A DNA stretch of 64,000 bases from Codonopsis lanceolata (taxonomy: Eukaryota > Streptophyta > Magnoliopsida > Asterales > Campanulaceae). The notes under the pieces are model-generated. The model was not told where the DNA came from. It did not search any database and was given only the letters and a program-made list of their open reading frames with translations. The DNA is taken from contig CM028377.1 of NCBI GenBank assembly GCA_013146195.2, forward strand, positions 23,737,980 through 23,801,979, written 5' to 3'. Position numbers and translations under genes: made by a program. This document shows positions 35,832 through 47,955 of the stretch, piece after piece. Within the stretch, counting starts at the first letter, position 1, and the number at the start of each line of letters is the position of its first letter.

Positions 35832-36896
35832 TCCGGTTCTCGTCTCTATGTTTCAGCTTTGTGGGAGACGTCTTTTCTTGACCTGTCACTGTTGTCCTAT
35901 TGTTTTGTTTTGGATTAAAAAATGTTCCAGTTTTGTGCCTTGCTATGTTTTAGACTTTATAGTATGGATCAATGAAGGTATTAATGCTTTAGATTTTATA
36001 GAATGGATCAAGCAGTAGTTTGTGTTGCATTGGTGTTATGGTCCAATTTCAAGTGGTGATTTGTGTTTCTTATGGTGAAAACGAGGGTGTTTGCTGCTAG
36101 ACGTGGAATACAAATGCACGGATCCTTGAGTTAGAGGTGTAGCTTTTGTAAGCAAGTTTAAATTGAATGTTTGTGCTGTGGATCACTTTAGAGTAGGTAG
36201 ATGCATATCCCTTGAGCAAACAGGCAAAGACTTTGGTCCTATCCTTACACCAACAAGGGGAAAGATAGTCACACTTGTCTATAAAAAAAATGTTTTTATT
36301 GGGATAACTTGTTTGTGGTTATAACTTTTAAGTTACCTCCTTGGTAAATGAGCTTTTGGCGATGGGAATTCTCACCTGACTTCTTCCAAGCAAGTGATGG
36401 ACTTTTGAATTTCCATTGAAGTAGTTAGGCTTTGCGTGGCAATTAAACAAAATAAATGAAAAACCCGTCTAATTGACATGTCTAATAAGTGTTTGATGAG
36501 TCACTTAATTCGTGCTTCATTTTTGTCTGGCTGCACAAAAACTATAAAGTAAGTGTTTGATAAGTCACTTAATAAGTGCTTATTTTTTGCACTAAATGAG
36601 CTTTATTGTGAATTACTTAGTAAAACCAATTAGGGTATTCATTTGGTGTGATTGAATCTAAAGGAAATGTCCAACCAGAAAACATGTGAGTTTTGTCAAT
36701 ATCCCCCCATTAAAGGAACTTCTCGACTCTTTACGTTTGGCAAGAACCTTCTCAACTACTGTCAATTGTAGTTTGAAAGAGCATGCTTTTCTTGTTCGAG
36801 TGTTTTGTATGGCTGCCATGGTTTCTTTGTGCTGAGATATATGAGAAAGGAGAGAAGGATTGCATAATTAAAATGTTCAACTTAATGGGATATATA
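35832..36896. other. RPL18 3' flank
   Basis: Contains the 3' untranslated region and AT-rich DNA. A small internal similarity (AAGTGTTTGATRAGTCACTTAAT near 36488 and 36550) is the only structure noted. Confidence 0.5.
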
Positions 36897-37156
36897 TCTA
36901 TATTATAAAAGGACTTGAAAAACACTTGTGCAATTGAGTAGAGATAAAAAGTGGCTGAGATTTACCGTTTTACGGTGATCCAACGGCCGTAATTCCTTTT
37001 ATCGCTCGCATGTGCGAACAACGGTTTCGTTCGGTTACGGCTTTTCCTACCACTGCGCATTCGGCATTCATCTCCACCTTTTCTTCTCTGTTACCGCTTT
37101 CCATGGATTTTCAAAACCAAGAGAGCGTTTCAAGAGAAGGGCAACCACATAAAAAG

Positions 37157-37370
37157 CCGCCTTCTCTGCCGACGATCTCCCAATACTGTGCGCCTCTCTC
37201 CCTCTTTCTCTCAGACCAGGTATCTCTCTCTGCAAAGCCAACAGACTCCTCCAGCCCCTTCAACCTTCCGCCGCCTCGCTGCCCGTTCCAGCCCACTTAG
37301 CCGCCTTCTCTGCCGATGCTGTTGTGCGCCTCTCTCCCTCTTTCTCTCAGTCCAGGTATCTCTCTCTGCA
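37157..37370 (+). repeat. ~75-bp direct duplication in C/T-rich segment
   Basis: GCCGCCTTCTCTGCCGA, then GTGCGCCTCTCTCCCTC, TTTCTCTCAG-CCAGG and TATCTCTCTCTGCA, occurs at about 37157-37235 and again at 37302-37370. It resembles a 5' untranslated region with a possible donor (CAG|GTATCT) in each copy. Confidence 0.75.
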
Positions 37371-38672
37371 ATCCTCTCATCTTGGTTTCTTGGACATCCT
37401 TTGCTCTGATTCTAAATTTCTAATAGAGTGTTAACTGTGTGAAATTGAAAAAATTGTTTGGTTAGTAAACATCCAATTTCTAAATCATGGGCTGTTATGA
37501 ATTCAATGTTCAGTTTTTAATTTGATTATCCTGTTTGCGGGAAGAAGTAATAGTAATACCTCAGTCAATTTGTTGGGTTTACTTGGGCTTCATTCAAATC
37601 TCAAAAGAATACTGCTTTGTATTGTGGGTAGTAAAGTATTTTTAAAAATTGGTTTATTCAGACCTCTTACAGTAAATTGGTTTATTATAAATGGAAACAT
37701 CTACCTACAATAAACCAATTTTTAAACATTATGCACAGACCTCTTACATTATGAAGAAGTAATAGTAAAGTATTTTTACAAATTAATTCTGCCAAGTTAT
37801 TTTTCCAACTCAGGTGATCAGCGTTATGAGTTATGACAACAGATCTGGACTTATCTAGCCAACCCCCCATAGTTGACTCAAGGTTTTTCTATTTGTTTAT
37901 TGTCAAGTTTATAGAGTTTAAGTAGTAAAGTCAGCAGTGTCAAGCAATATGGCTACAATGCATATGCAAAGACTTAGATAGTGAGGTGTTCTTAGTTCTA
38001 AATTGGTCACATGGATCTTTCGACATACTTTCCAGAGCTTAATATTGTGAGACCTGTATGAATAGATGCCCCCATTTTGAATCTTGATGTTAATGGATAG
38101 TTCCAGTCCAGAGAGAAAGAGAAAGAATCTTCAACTAATGTATGTCATTTGGCCCATCTTACCTTTCGGGAGATATAACAAGAAGCGAGGGATTATAAAT
38201 GGAGTTTGATTCTTTCTACTAATTGATCTGAATTAAGAAATTGTAAGTTATATAGTGCACTCTAAGATTTGTGAGGATCAGAACTCTTGACCACTGCCAT
38301 CTGCTCCTCCCCTACTGACAAAACTCCCATTTCTGCCCTTCGCTCTAGCCTTTTTATGTGGGGATCGAGGTTTTCTGAGATTGCAGACATCTTCGGATTC
38401 TGTCACCTGACCAAGAACCATGGGTGGCTTCACTTGAGGGATATGGGTTTTCTTATATCGTTCTGCCTAAGCCCCTAATCAATCAGTATACTCGAGAAGA
38501 TAGAATATCTTAATGTAAAATAGAAGATATATCCGGCAGAAAATGAGACCTATTAGAGACCATTGGATGAAGATAGCCTCGCCCCAAATGTCATGAGCTT
38601 CATTTTAACGTCACACTAAAATACCCAATCATTCACACTATTTCACTCCAGTCAAACACCCGTCTTTCGAAA

Positions 38673-38896
38673 ATGTCGGAAACGCCGGTCCGATTCGGAA
38701 TCTTGGGATGCACAAACATAGCGCGCAAGGTCTCAAGAGCCATTAACCTCTCCCCCAACTCCACCACCTGCGCCCTTGGTAACCGTTCAATCGAGAAGGC
38801 CTCGAGTTTCGCTTCATCCAACGGCTTCCCAGCGTCCGTTAAGCTTTACAGCAGCTACGCCGCTGTTTTAGATGATCCTGATGTTTATGATTCCTG
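38673..38896 (+). pseudogene. Oxidoreductase (GFO/IDH/MocA, At4g09670-like) exon 1 fragment
   Basis: From ATG 38673 the frame reads MSETPVRFGILGCTNIARKV, with the Rossmann GxxGC nucleotide-binding motif, and continues through a NGFPASVKLYSSYAAVLDDP-type segment, the start of the NAD(P)-binding domain of plant GFO/IDH/MocA oxidoreductases. Where the family continues with DAVYVPLPTSLH, this copy breaks into DS and a TGA. About 74 codons are preserved. A short upstream leader is retained. Confidence 0.85.
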
Positions 38897-39282
38897 ATGT
38901 GCATAATGTTCCGTTTTTAATTTGATTATCCTGTTCACGAGCCTCTACCGATCGTCTTTTGAATTAAGATGCAGATGGTAATGATCATAAAAAATTAATG
39001 CCTAGGTAAAGTTGAGATGTTTTTAACAAAAGTGGACTAAAGAGATTATTAAGATTGTAGTTATATTTTGTTCTAAATGAAATATTCCGAATTAGAATAG
39101 GGAATTCCTTACATTTGAAGGAGTATTATAAGGCGTAAACAGAGGAATCAGAAATCATTTAATCCCTTCCTTCATCCTTGGTCCACTTTTAAAAATTAAA
39201 GAATATTTCAAATTTGGACAGACTTTGATTTTGGGATGTGAAGTCCAGTTAAAACTTAAAATCATGTTTGTTTGCACTTGCA

Positions 39283-39520
39283 CAGATCCAAAGTATATTT
39301 TCTTATGTGGGGCCAGATGATTTTCTTAAGAATGACATTCGTGTAAAGTCTGATCTGGATGGCCTTGGAGCTCTTGGTGATACTGGTTGGTACTGCATTC
39401 GCGCAATCTTATGGGCCACCAACTATGAACTACCCAAAACTGTAACTACTGTTGCTAATCCTGAATTCAATGAAGCAGGGGTGATTCTCTCATGTGGTGC
39501 ATTTTTGTGTTGGGAGGATG
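39283..39520 (+). pseudogene. Oxidoreductase downstream exon fragment
   Basis: After a good acceptor (TTGCACAG|ATCCAAAG) the frame reads IQSIFSYVGPDDFLKNDIRV, then DLDGLGALGDTGWYCIRAIL and NEAGVILSCGAFLCWEDGK, matching the C-terminal domain of the same oxidoreductase family (around residues 190-265). It then diverges at MATPMISVMN. The intervening middle exons are missing, so this and the exon 1 piece cannot give an enzyme. Retained intron sequence upstream points to capture at the DNA level, not from mRNA. Confidence 0.82.
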
Positions 39521-40291
39521 GAAAGATGGCAACGCCGATGATTTCAGTTATGAATGAAGTAGCCAATCTGAAGTTGGGTAAGAAGAAATGTAATATATGT
39601 CGTGTTTAATACTTAAGGAATTTATTTTTGACACTTCATGGCTTTTACGTTCAATGCCCATTTATGCCCATGAATAGAATTGAACTTTTATGGACACATT
39701 GAAAATTTGTCAATGCCCATTTAGGACGGAGTGAATATTTATTTGTTCAAATTAGTGTTTGAGAAAATTAAGGATTAAAGTATATTGTTTGAGTTGGTTA
39801 GAAAAGATCAAATTTGAGTTTTTTCTGATAGGAACTTTTACTAAACCATTGTTTTTACATGATCTTTTGTTACTATGATTAAACCTGCTTAACAAATTAA
39901 CCTGGGCAATTTGCATTTCTTGGACTGACTTTACAGCGATAGACCTCTTGAAAATCGAGTAATGAATATGTTATCCGATAAGCATTTTGATTTTATTTGT
40001 GCCTTTTGTTTTCGTTTTTGATTTTATATTGAATTTTAAGTGTAAGAGCAGGTGCATAAAAGAGAGATACTTCTAATTGAATTGGGATAAACTATTCGAT
40101 ACTTTTATAAATATCTGATCGACCAACTTCACGATGTGTAATATTAAATATGTTAATTAAAATGTTAAATTTAAATATGTTTTCAAATATAAGTAAGTTA
40201 TTGATTATATTGAAAATTTTCGTTGAAGGGTTCACGTATAAACAATACTATATAGAGGAATGATTTAAAGCTAAAAAAATATGTATGAACC

Positions 40292-40692
40292 CAGCGGGGT
40301 CGGTCCCAAAGTTTTGGGGGTCCAGAGCGAAAAGAAAATAAGGGGTCCTTAAAAATATAAGATAAAAAAATAAGTATTAAATAATTACTGAAAACTATCA
40401 TTTTTCATTCGTTAAAATAATTTGCAATAAAAACAATATACTCTAATCAATTTCTTGCTTTTATTTATATTTCGACTTCTGAATTGATATTTTTTTGGTA
40501 ACATGTATTATGCACTTTTTTTTTCTCCTAAGGGGGACATGAGAAGGGATCGAACTTGAGACCTCACACATTGTGAAGCCTCATGTCTACCACTGGGCCA
40601 CCCCCTTAGGGGCATATTATGCACTATAAATTCAAGTAAAAAAAAAACAAATGATTAAATAAACATAAGCAATATAAATGGGGGCCGATAAA
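40292..40692. mobile_element. Possible decayed hAT-like fragment
   Basis: GGGGTCGGTCCC, AAAGTTTTGGGGGTCC and AAATAAGGGGTCC resemble the ends of plant hAT elements; a GGGGGCCGAT near 40680 could be the other end. No target duplication is visible. A SINE lies inside. Confidence 0.3.
40512..40616 (-). mobile_element. tRNA-derived SINE
   Basis: On the minus strand a box A-like GTGGCCCAGTGGTAGAC is followed about 35 bases later by a box B-like AAGTTCGATCCC, and the element ends in an A-run (plus-strand T-run at 40519-40526). This is the RNA polymerase III promoter layout of plant SINEs. Roughly 100 bp. Confidence 0.68.
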
Positions 40693-40750
40693 CTGGTTGG
40701 AAAAGATCTACAATTATAAATTTAAATGATCAGTATTTTTCTGTCATATT

Positions 40751-40862
40751 CAAAAAATACACTTTCCTTTTCATTTATTTAATTAACTCATGGTTTAGTA
40801 GATATTAAAATACACTTTCCTTTTCATTTATTTAATTAACTCATGGTTTAGTAGATATTAAT
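40751..40862. repeat. 53-bp tandem duplication
   Basis: Two nearly perfect copies of a unit with CACTTTCCTTTTCATTTATT and AACTCATGGTTTAGTAG, at about 40754-40808 and 40809-40860. Confidence 0.85.
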
Positions 40863-41329
40863 TAATATATTCATTTATCAAATGAAATGTTTATCAAATG
40901 AAATGTTTATGTTTATTGTTTAATATATTAATGTTTATGGTTTAGTAGATATTAATTTATTAGATTTTATTTGTTGTTATTATTTCCTTTTCGGCGCCGT
41001 TCCTCCTGTCCTCCCTCCTATAAGGCAGCTTGGTTGTCCCTCAAGTTTGTAATATTATTTCTATTAATAAAATATAGCAGACGCCTGCTTTCTCTTTCCC
41101 TAAAAAATAATACAAAAGTAACTTTAGATTTTTATTCAAGTATGGATGATCATATTGTTTTAATTGGTTATGAGAGAGGTCTTTATTTTTAATTTTTAAT
41201 TTTAGACTCTTTTTAAAACATGATTAAATCATATATCGATTTATTTAAATATTTACACCCTCCAATACTAACATTCTCCCCTACTCGCGCCGTGCCATAG
41301 GCACGGGCACAAAGACTAGTATATATAAT

Positions 41330-42412
41330 TAGAGCTGTTAGATGGGACTGGACGGACCGGTCCAAGCCCACTGGGCCTCACTTAACGGTGGGCCGGGCCG
41401 AAATAGTGTTGGGCCTCATATAACTCGAGCCCAGTCCATACGCATTTCGACCCTCTGGGCCTTCGGGCCTATAGGCCAAAAAATTAATTATTTTTTTATT
41501 AAAAAACTCACAAATTAGCTAATAATAGTTATATAACACATCAAAAAATCAAAAAACACATATTTACTAGTCTAACTTAAACAATTACAAAGCAAAAGTG
41601 CAACCAAAGCAATTATAAATAAAAGTAGTAACTTCAAAAATTGAACGAAACAAAAACTAGAAAAACTATAATGTTACAGACCAAAGAAAAAATACATGTG
41701 CTACTTGAAGAGTATTTTTTTCAAAAAATTTATAACCAAATTGAAGTTCATCATACTGTCCCCAATTTTTTAATGTGTTTTTTAAGGAGAGACAAAGTTT
41801 TTCGGGTTCTAGTTTGCAAAACCATGCTAACAAGCAAATGTTCATTTTTTGATTCGTCCGACACAATCTAACATTTAAATTTTATTTTATTTTATCAAGT
41901 TTATACTATTGAGGCTTTTTATTAGCTAATATCAGATAGTGATACTCAATTAAATAGATCAGTTTCGATAAAATTACTAACCACAACCATACTAAACTGA
42001 TTAGAATTTGGAAGATCAACTTCATTTCCTCTTTGTAAGTGTCACTTCCATCAATTTAGAATATGAGTTTCAACCAAAAAGAGAACAATGATTTGGAAAT
42101 AGATCATATTGTCATATTGTGCCATAAATTTATCTAACCAAAAGAAAAGAAAGGGAAAAAAAGTGGTTTAAATGAATGTCAGATAGTTTTTTTCTTTTTA
42201 GATTTATGTTTTAGTTTTTAATTTTGTAATTAAGTTTAAGTGTTTATGATCGGGCCGGACCGGGTTTTTTGGGCTTTTTAAGATTGGGCCAAACACGTTC
42301 CACGGGCCAAAGAGGCCCGGTTTTTCGGGCTTTCTAAATTGAGGCCCAGACCCTTAAAAAGTCAGGTGGGTTGGACCGGACCTATGGGTCGGGCTCGATT
42401 TTGACAGCTCTA
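41330..42412. mobile_element. Non-autonomous hAT element (1083 bp)
   Basis: Left end TAGAGCTGTTAGATGGG and reverse-complemented right end TAGAGCTGTCAAAATCG are inverted repeats, flanked by a perfect 8-bp duplication TATATAAT (41322-41329 and 42413-42420). Subterminal regions are packed with GGGCC/GGCCC and GGACCGG words. The interior is AT-rich and lacks a transposase. It starts only ten bases after the Helitron 3' end. Confidence 0.9.
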
Positions 42413-42505
42413 TATATAATATATAGATGGTTCCAATGACATTTTACTTTTGTGTCCAAAAAATTCGGTGAGCAATTTTTTTTAAAATTTGTTGACACTT
42501 TTGAC

Positions 42506-42731
42506 TAGAGGTGGCAAATTGGCGAGTATTGGTGGGCGTGGGCGGGCCTAAATGGGCGGCGGACTTAAATGGGCGGACAAACAAGTGTTCATTTAATAAC
42601 ATGTGCATATATGAGCAGACACTAAATGGGCATGGGCGTCAATTTACTCATTAACATGCACTTATCAAATAAATACAAAAATTACAAAAAAAAAATTCTT
42701 TTGACAAAAAATTATCAAAAGTTACAGCTAA

Positions 42732-42801
<70 letters not shown>

Positions 42802-43538
42802 CAACCACAATAATTGGAAAAGATGTTGATTTTTGGTAACATTTTAACTTTTGTCACCATTTCCAATTCTACCAAATTTCTAAAAATGACTCAAAAACTT
42901 TACATAACGTATTAGTGTTGGCAGAATCACTAATAATATCAAAATAAAAACATATTTTCACTTTTGTCGTATGTTAATTGAAATAAAATACTCATTTAGC
43001 TCCTTAATTTTTACGTCAAATCGATTGTTTTTAAATAAAAATCTGATATATATATATATATATATATATTAATAACCAGAAAATATGTAATTGACCGTAT
43101 ATACAAAATAATATGATATCGAAAAAAAATAAAAAAAAATTGGTCAATTTTTTATTCTTAAAAATAACTTTACTCCCACCATTATTGACTATTTCTTTGG
43201 TTCTGAAAACCAAACCTGAAGAACAAGTAGCAGCCATGCATCTCTCTCTCTAGTTTCTCTCTCTACCCCCACATTCTCTCTGTCTTAATGAATGATTATT
43301 GATAGAAATGTAAATTTATAGAGATAAACAATTTTAGATTATCAGGTATAAAAAAAAAATTGATCATGAGAGTGAGAGATGAAATGTGGGCACCCATTTG
43401 TGCCCATATTATGCCTATAAAACTTCTAAGTGGGTATGCCCATTTATGCCCAGATTAAAATTTAAATGTGTTCATGCATATATTTTAGTGAGCGGTCTGA
43501 ACGAGCATATGAGACGTGGGCAGAATTTGGCACCACTA
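42506..43538. mobile_element. Non-autonomous hAT element (1033 bp)
   Basis: Left end TAGAGGTGGCAAATTGG and reverse-complemented right end TAGTGGTGCCAAATTC form inverted repeats, flanked by a perfect 8-bp duplication CTTTTGAC (42498-42505 and 43539-43546). GGGCG/CGCCC-type words and ATGGGC/GCCCAT repeats fill the subterminal regions. Includes a 66-bp (TA)n tract. No transposase. Confidence 0.92.
42734..42799. repeat. (TA)33 microsatellite
   Basis: Uninterrupted TA dinucleotides inside the hAT element. The IYIYIY reading frames across it are artefacts. Confidence 0.97.
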
Positions 43539-43788
43539 CTTTTGACAAATCAAGAAAATAAAAATATAGAAGCTAAATACCGCATCCCCCTTTACCAAAT
43601 GCTGTACTTTCTTACAAAAAAAGAAGCAATCTGACTCACCAGCTTTCCTGCTTGTTTGGATAATAAGACAAGGTCACTGCAAATTTGGTGTGATCAAAAG
43701 TAATAGTACAAGTTACTTTCTTCGTCCCAATAATATTGTTCTGTTTGATCCGACATATGGATTAAAAAAATTGACTTGCTTATTAATA

Positions 43789-44645
43789 TGAGAAAATTGC
43801 AAGCCGATCTTGTTGTGAAGTTTTCAACCTGTTTACTTTGCTATATTTTTGTTTCATCGCTAAAACACTTTTATAAAATTGTTTCTAAAATGCCCTTCTG
43901 CCATAAAACTAATTTCTTTCTTAATCTTTCAGAATCGTTATTGTATCAATTTTTTTTTTTCCAAACTTACATTGTTGGTACAACAAAGGCATCGAAAATC
44001 ACAATCACAGCGTATGTATTGCTTGAACTTTATGTATAACAAAGTTATATTCTTTTTCATTTTTGGATTTATATTGTGATTTGATTTATTAAGACATATA
44101 TATATATATATTTCAAGTAATGAAGAGTTGATATGAATTTAACCGATTGATGAAATGATCGAATATAAATTTGTTGGTTATTGAACACTTTTTTGAATCG
44201 TGATCCATCAATTTTAAATCGCATTGCATTTATTTGGAATCACGATACATCAGTATAAAATGAAAATAACAGTTAATTTGTAACCATGCGTTGCGATTCA
44301 ATTTTGAATTGCTATACATTGAATTTCAATCGCGATGCATAAATTTGGAATCACAATGCATCACTTTGAAATAAAAAGGTCAATTAAACATTTTGGAATC
44401 ATGCATTGCGATTGAAATTCGATGCATTGATATGAAATGGTAGTTACAAAATTTTGTATCACCAATCACGATTCAAAACACGTATCATGAGTCAAAATAA
44501 TTTGTCACGAATCACGATGCACATATCATTCATTGTGATCATGAACAGATTCATTCGTCATAAAAATGTCTTTTAATGGTTAAAAAATATATTGGGGTCT
44601 AAAACAGTTAAAATTATAAAAAAAAGGGACCAACCCACTTTTTAC
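43789..44645. mobile_element. TIR element E with AATCGCGATGCAT array
   Basis: Left end AAAATTGCAAGCCGATCTT and reverse-complemented right end AAAAAGTGGGTTGGTCCC correspond to the ends of elements A and D. Inside lie TCGCTAAAAC and AAAATGCCCTT on the left, and an array at about 44180-44540 of AATCGCGATGCAT / AATCACGATACATCA words. No transposase. Confidence 0.5.
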
Positions 44646-45068
44646 TCTTTTAACATTGGTAATTTGATAGTTTTTATTAAAATATGTATTTATGACTCAT
44701 AATTAAAATATAAAAAAAATGAGTTAGTTTTTTATAATGGAAACTTTCAATATTCTTTTTTTTAACAAACGAAAAAAAAAATGAGGAGAATAATTTTTGG
44801 AGGGGGGGGGGTTACAGAGAAAAGAAAAAGGAAATTAATAATGCTAATGACTCTGACTCATCATCAAGTTGCAAAAGATGTCTCGTAATTCGTAACCGCC
44901 AAGACAACCATAGTCGACCTCGGTTCGTCGAAGATTAGCCCCACTCACCAACTCAACCGGCAATAACCGTTCTTTCTCTTTGAGCAAAATTTCAGTTAAA
45001 AACCTCCCGCGCCCCAAAATGCAACCCCATGCTTTCATAAACCATAATTCCTGCAGAAAATTTCAACC
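44646..45068. other. GEX2 upstream region
   Basis: AT-rich, with a G-run at 44804-44812 and A/T runs. The 5' leader of GEX2 probably begins after about 44880. No transposon end identified. Confidence 0.45.
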
Positions 45069-47916
45069 ATGGGCTCCGAGTTTATGCTCATTTCAATTCC
45101 AATACTCTATCTTTCCCTTTGCTTTACCAGTCAACACTCGAAATCAGGTGACTTTTTTGACTTCCACAGACACGCACACAACCATACTCGCACACTGACT
45201 TACTTGCTTTTGATGGGAAAATTGCCTTTTGATTCTGTTACAGATAAAGTCTCGCTTCCCACTTTCGCATTTAGCTGGTTGGACGATAAGGATACATTCA
45301 TGGCCGGCGATATTGCTACTATCAAAGTTAAAGTTCTGGAAAATTTCGAGGCGGATAAATATAACTACCCGTTTAGTCCAAACATTTCTGTTAATGATAA
45401 GATGGGGAATAGCTGTTACGTTACTGGGGTTTCTTTGAATTTTGGTGGTGATCTTAATAATTGGAGGATTTCCTTCATGCCTATCATGGTTGGGTTGTTA
45501 AATGTGCTTATTACTGATGATTATTTCAAAGTATTTGATTCATCCCTGCATTTCCAAGTTACACCAGGTTTGGATTTTCGAGTTCGTCTACATGAATTCC
45601 TTTTGCTTCTCTCTCTGCTAGTCTTCAATGTTCATGTTTCCATTTGTTAGCGGTTCGTTTTATTTATTCTAAACTTGCTTTCAAAAATTGGGAGGTGTTT
45701 TTTCGATTAGGACGTGAGAATCCTATTTTCAGCCAGGGTTTGTTAATTACATTATTCAATTGTAGTATTATTATTATAAAGATTTGGGCTGTTTTCTGTT
45801 GATGGCTATGCATTTCTTTTTTTATTTTCTTTTTTATAACAAGGGGAAATGCCACTGCTGCCGGGACACGTTGGACCCACCTACGGGACTAAAACCGTCA
45901 TGGGACCCGCCAACTGTCCCTTGCCAACGGATTTAGACATAGCCGGAAAGTCCACATGAATCGATCCTAGGACATGACTCATGAGGGTTGTGCGACCCGA
46001 TTATAAAACACGATTATAGAGACAAATGGACGATAAGACCAATACAACACGACACGAAAGACACAAAATTGTTAATATATTCAAAATAATAGTTATTGTT
46101 ATATTTATGATCAAATTAGATATATAACATGAAAACACGATAGTGAGGCACGAAAACAACACTATAACACGAATTGACACCCCTACCTTCAATACAATAT
46201 GAGTTCCACTTTTGGTAAAAGCAAGGATTTTAAGAAAGTTACAGTTTGCTGTGATAAGGCAAACTTGTAACAATTGATTGAAGGATAAGTGACATTCATT
46301 GAGGGGCACACCGAAAAGTTAGAAACAAAACTTATTCCAAGCCATAGGTTGTACTATCCAAAAGTGTGAAATAGCAGTTTTGAGTGATCAGACAGCTCTT
46401 ACCAACTGTTCCGCCTGATTTGGTTGCAAAGTTCATTTATAAAGAATCAATCATGTTGGCTTTTTCAAGAAATGTGTTTATAGTAGAGGCATCTTCTGTA
46501 TGTAACTTTATGTTTTTCAGAAGTAATGCCTAAATATATGTATTGATCCAAGCTTCTCAACTTGAAGGACACATGTATCCACCTGGTGGCTCTGTGTCAT
46601 GGATGGGTAATGTGAATGATTTTGTGGCTGGGACCAAAGCTACGGTTCTCGTACTTCCTAAAGATGCATTTGGAAATAACGTCTCTTCAAGTAGTGAGGA
46701 ACCGAATAACTGTAATTTTACTGTTTCTGCATCTTATGCAAATGGTTCCACGGCCAGTATACTGAGTGTCATCAAGAGAGGTTGGAATGGATTCGGTTAT
46801 CTCAGCATCGAATTTATTGCAGCCTCAGCTGGTAGCCTCTTGCTTCGCGTAGAAGAGAAAAACCAATCCTTGATTGGCTCTCCATTGCCATTCAAGGTTT
46901 ATCCAGGTGATTTACTTGGTATAGTGCTTTATTACTGTATCTCGTATCTCTCTTCCCGTCGTTTGATTTCTTAATTATTTTTAAACAGGAACACTGGATG
47001 TCTCCAACTGTGTGGCCGAGTGGAACATTGAAACAAAATCGTTTCAACTATTTTCTATGATGGAGACTTTTATACGCCAGCGAGATAAATATGGGAACCT
47101 TGTTCCAGGGATATATTCATTTGATGTTGAAGTTATGGAGAAAGGGACTAATTTATCTATACCCATTGCTGATTTGCAATTCAAAGAGGTGTTGCCGGGT
47201 ATTTTGTCATTTTCTTTTAGCCTCGTTGAGCCAGGGGACTTCATTCTTGTCATATCTGACACCAATCAGAATAACCTCATCTCTAATCTGCCATATGAGT
47301 TCACTGTCTATATAGGTGTGCCCATACTCTAGTTTCTTTTTTCTTTATCTTTTTTCTTCATCAGTTGCTGGTTATACTCCATTCAAAAGATGATTTCTAC
47401 CAACATACACAACACTCAAAAAAATTTGCCTATTACACCAGATAACATGTAAGGATGTTATGTCCTCTTATCACACCTGGATATTAATCAAAACTAGATA
47501 TGTACAATGTTTCCAATTTTTTCTTCTTTCTTTTCCCTTTGAAGAACAGAGAACAAAGTAGCCTCATTCGAAAATTGGATACTGCAGTAATATGCATAAA
47601 ACTAAAAGAGCTCCATTTAGTTATGCGCTTTGTTAAGTTCCAGCTCATCTAAAAGCTTAAGCTATTAGATAGAGGTCCAAAAATATATATCAAGCTTAAC
47701 ACTCCCCCCTCACGTGTGACCCGTCACATGTGGAGAGATAAACAAACATACCTCACCAGGGCATCACAAACCAAACATGGTGCTAACATGCACTCACAAT
47801 ACTTCGGGTAACAAATGCAAGCGGGACGACTAGAACCCATGACCTTGCCAAACCTGGCTCTGATACCATGTTAAGTTACCAACTCATCTAAAAGCTTAAC
47901 TTGTTAGATAGGGGCC

Positions 47917-47955
<39 letters not shown>

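Larger units (their letters stand above)
36897..41319 (+). mobile_element. Putative Helitron carrying host gene fragments
   Basis: The 5' end TCTATATTATAAAAGG follows an A (36896) and matches the terminus of the small Helitron at 160. The 3' end has a perfect 7-bp hairpin CCGTGCC-ATA-GGCACGG (41290-41306), nine bases, CTAG (41316-41319) and then T (41320). Inside are two separated pieces of an oxidoreductase gene including intron sequence (38673-38890 and 39283-39520), a C/T-rich leader-like region with an internal duplication (37157-37370), a SINE and AT-rich DNA. No Rep/helicase gene is present, so it would be non-autonomous. The two ends could also belong to two nested elements. Confidence 0.6.

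Noticed and set aside
42626..42875. IYIYIY-type reading frames
   Set aside because: Translation of a (TA)33 microsatellite.
43716..43790. Stowaway MITE starting ACTTTCTTCGTCCC
   Set aside because: Only a left-end-like sequence is visible; no matching right end before TIR element E begins.
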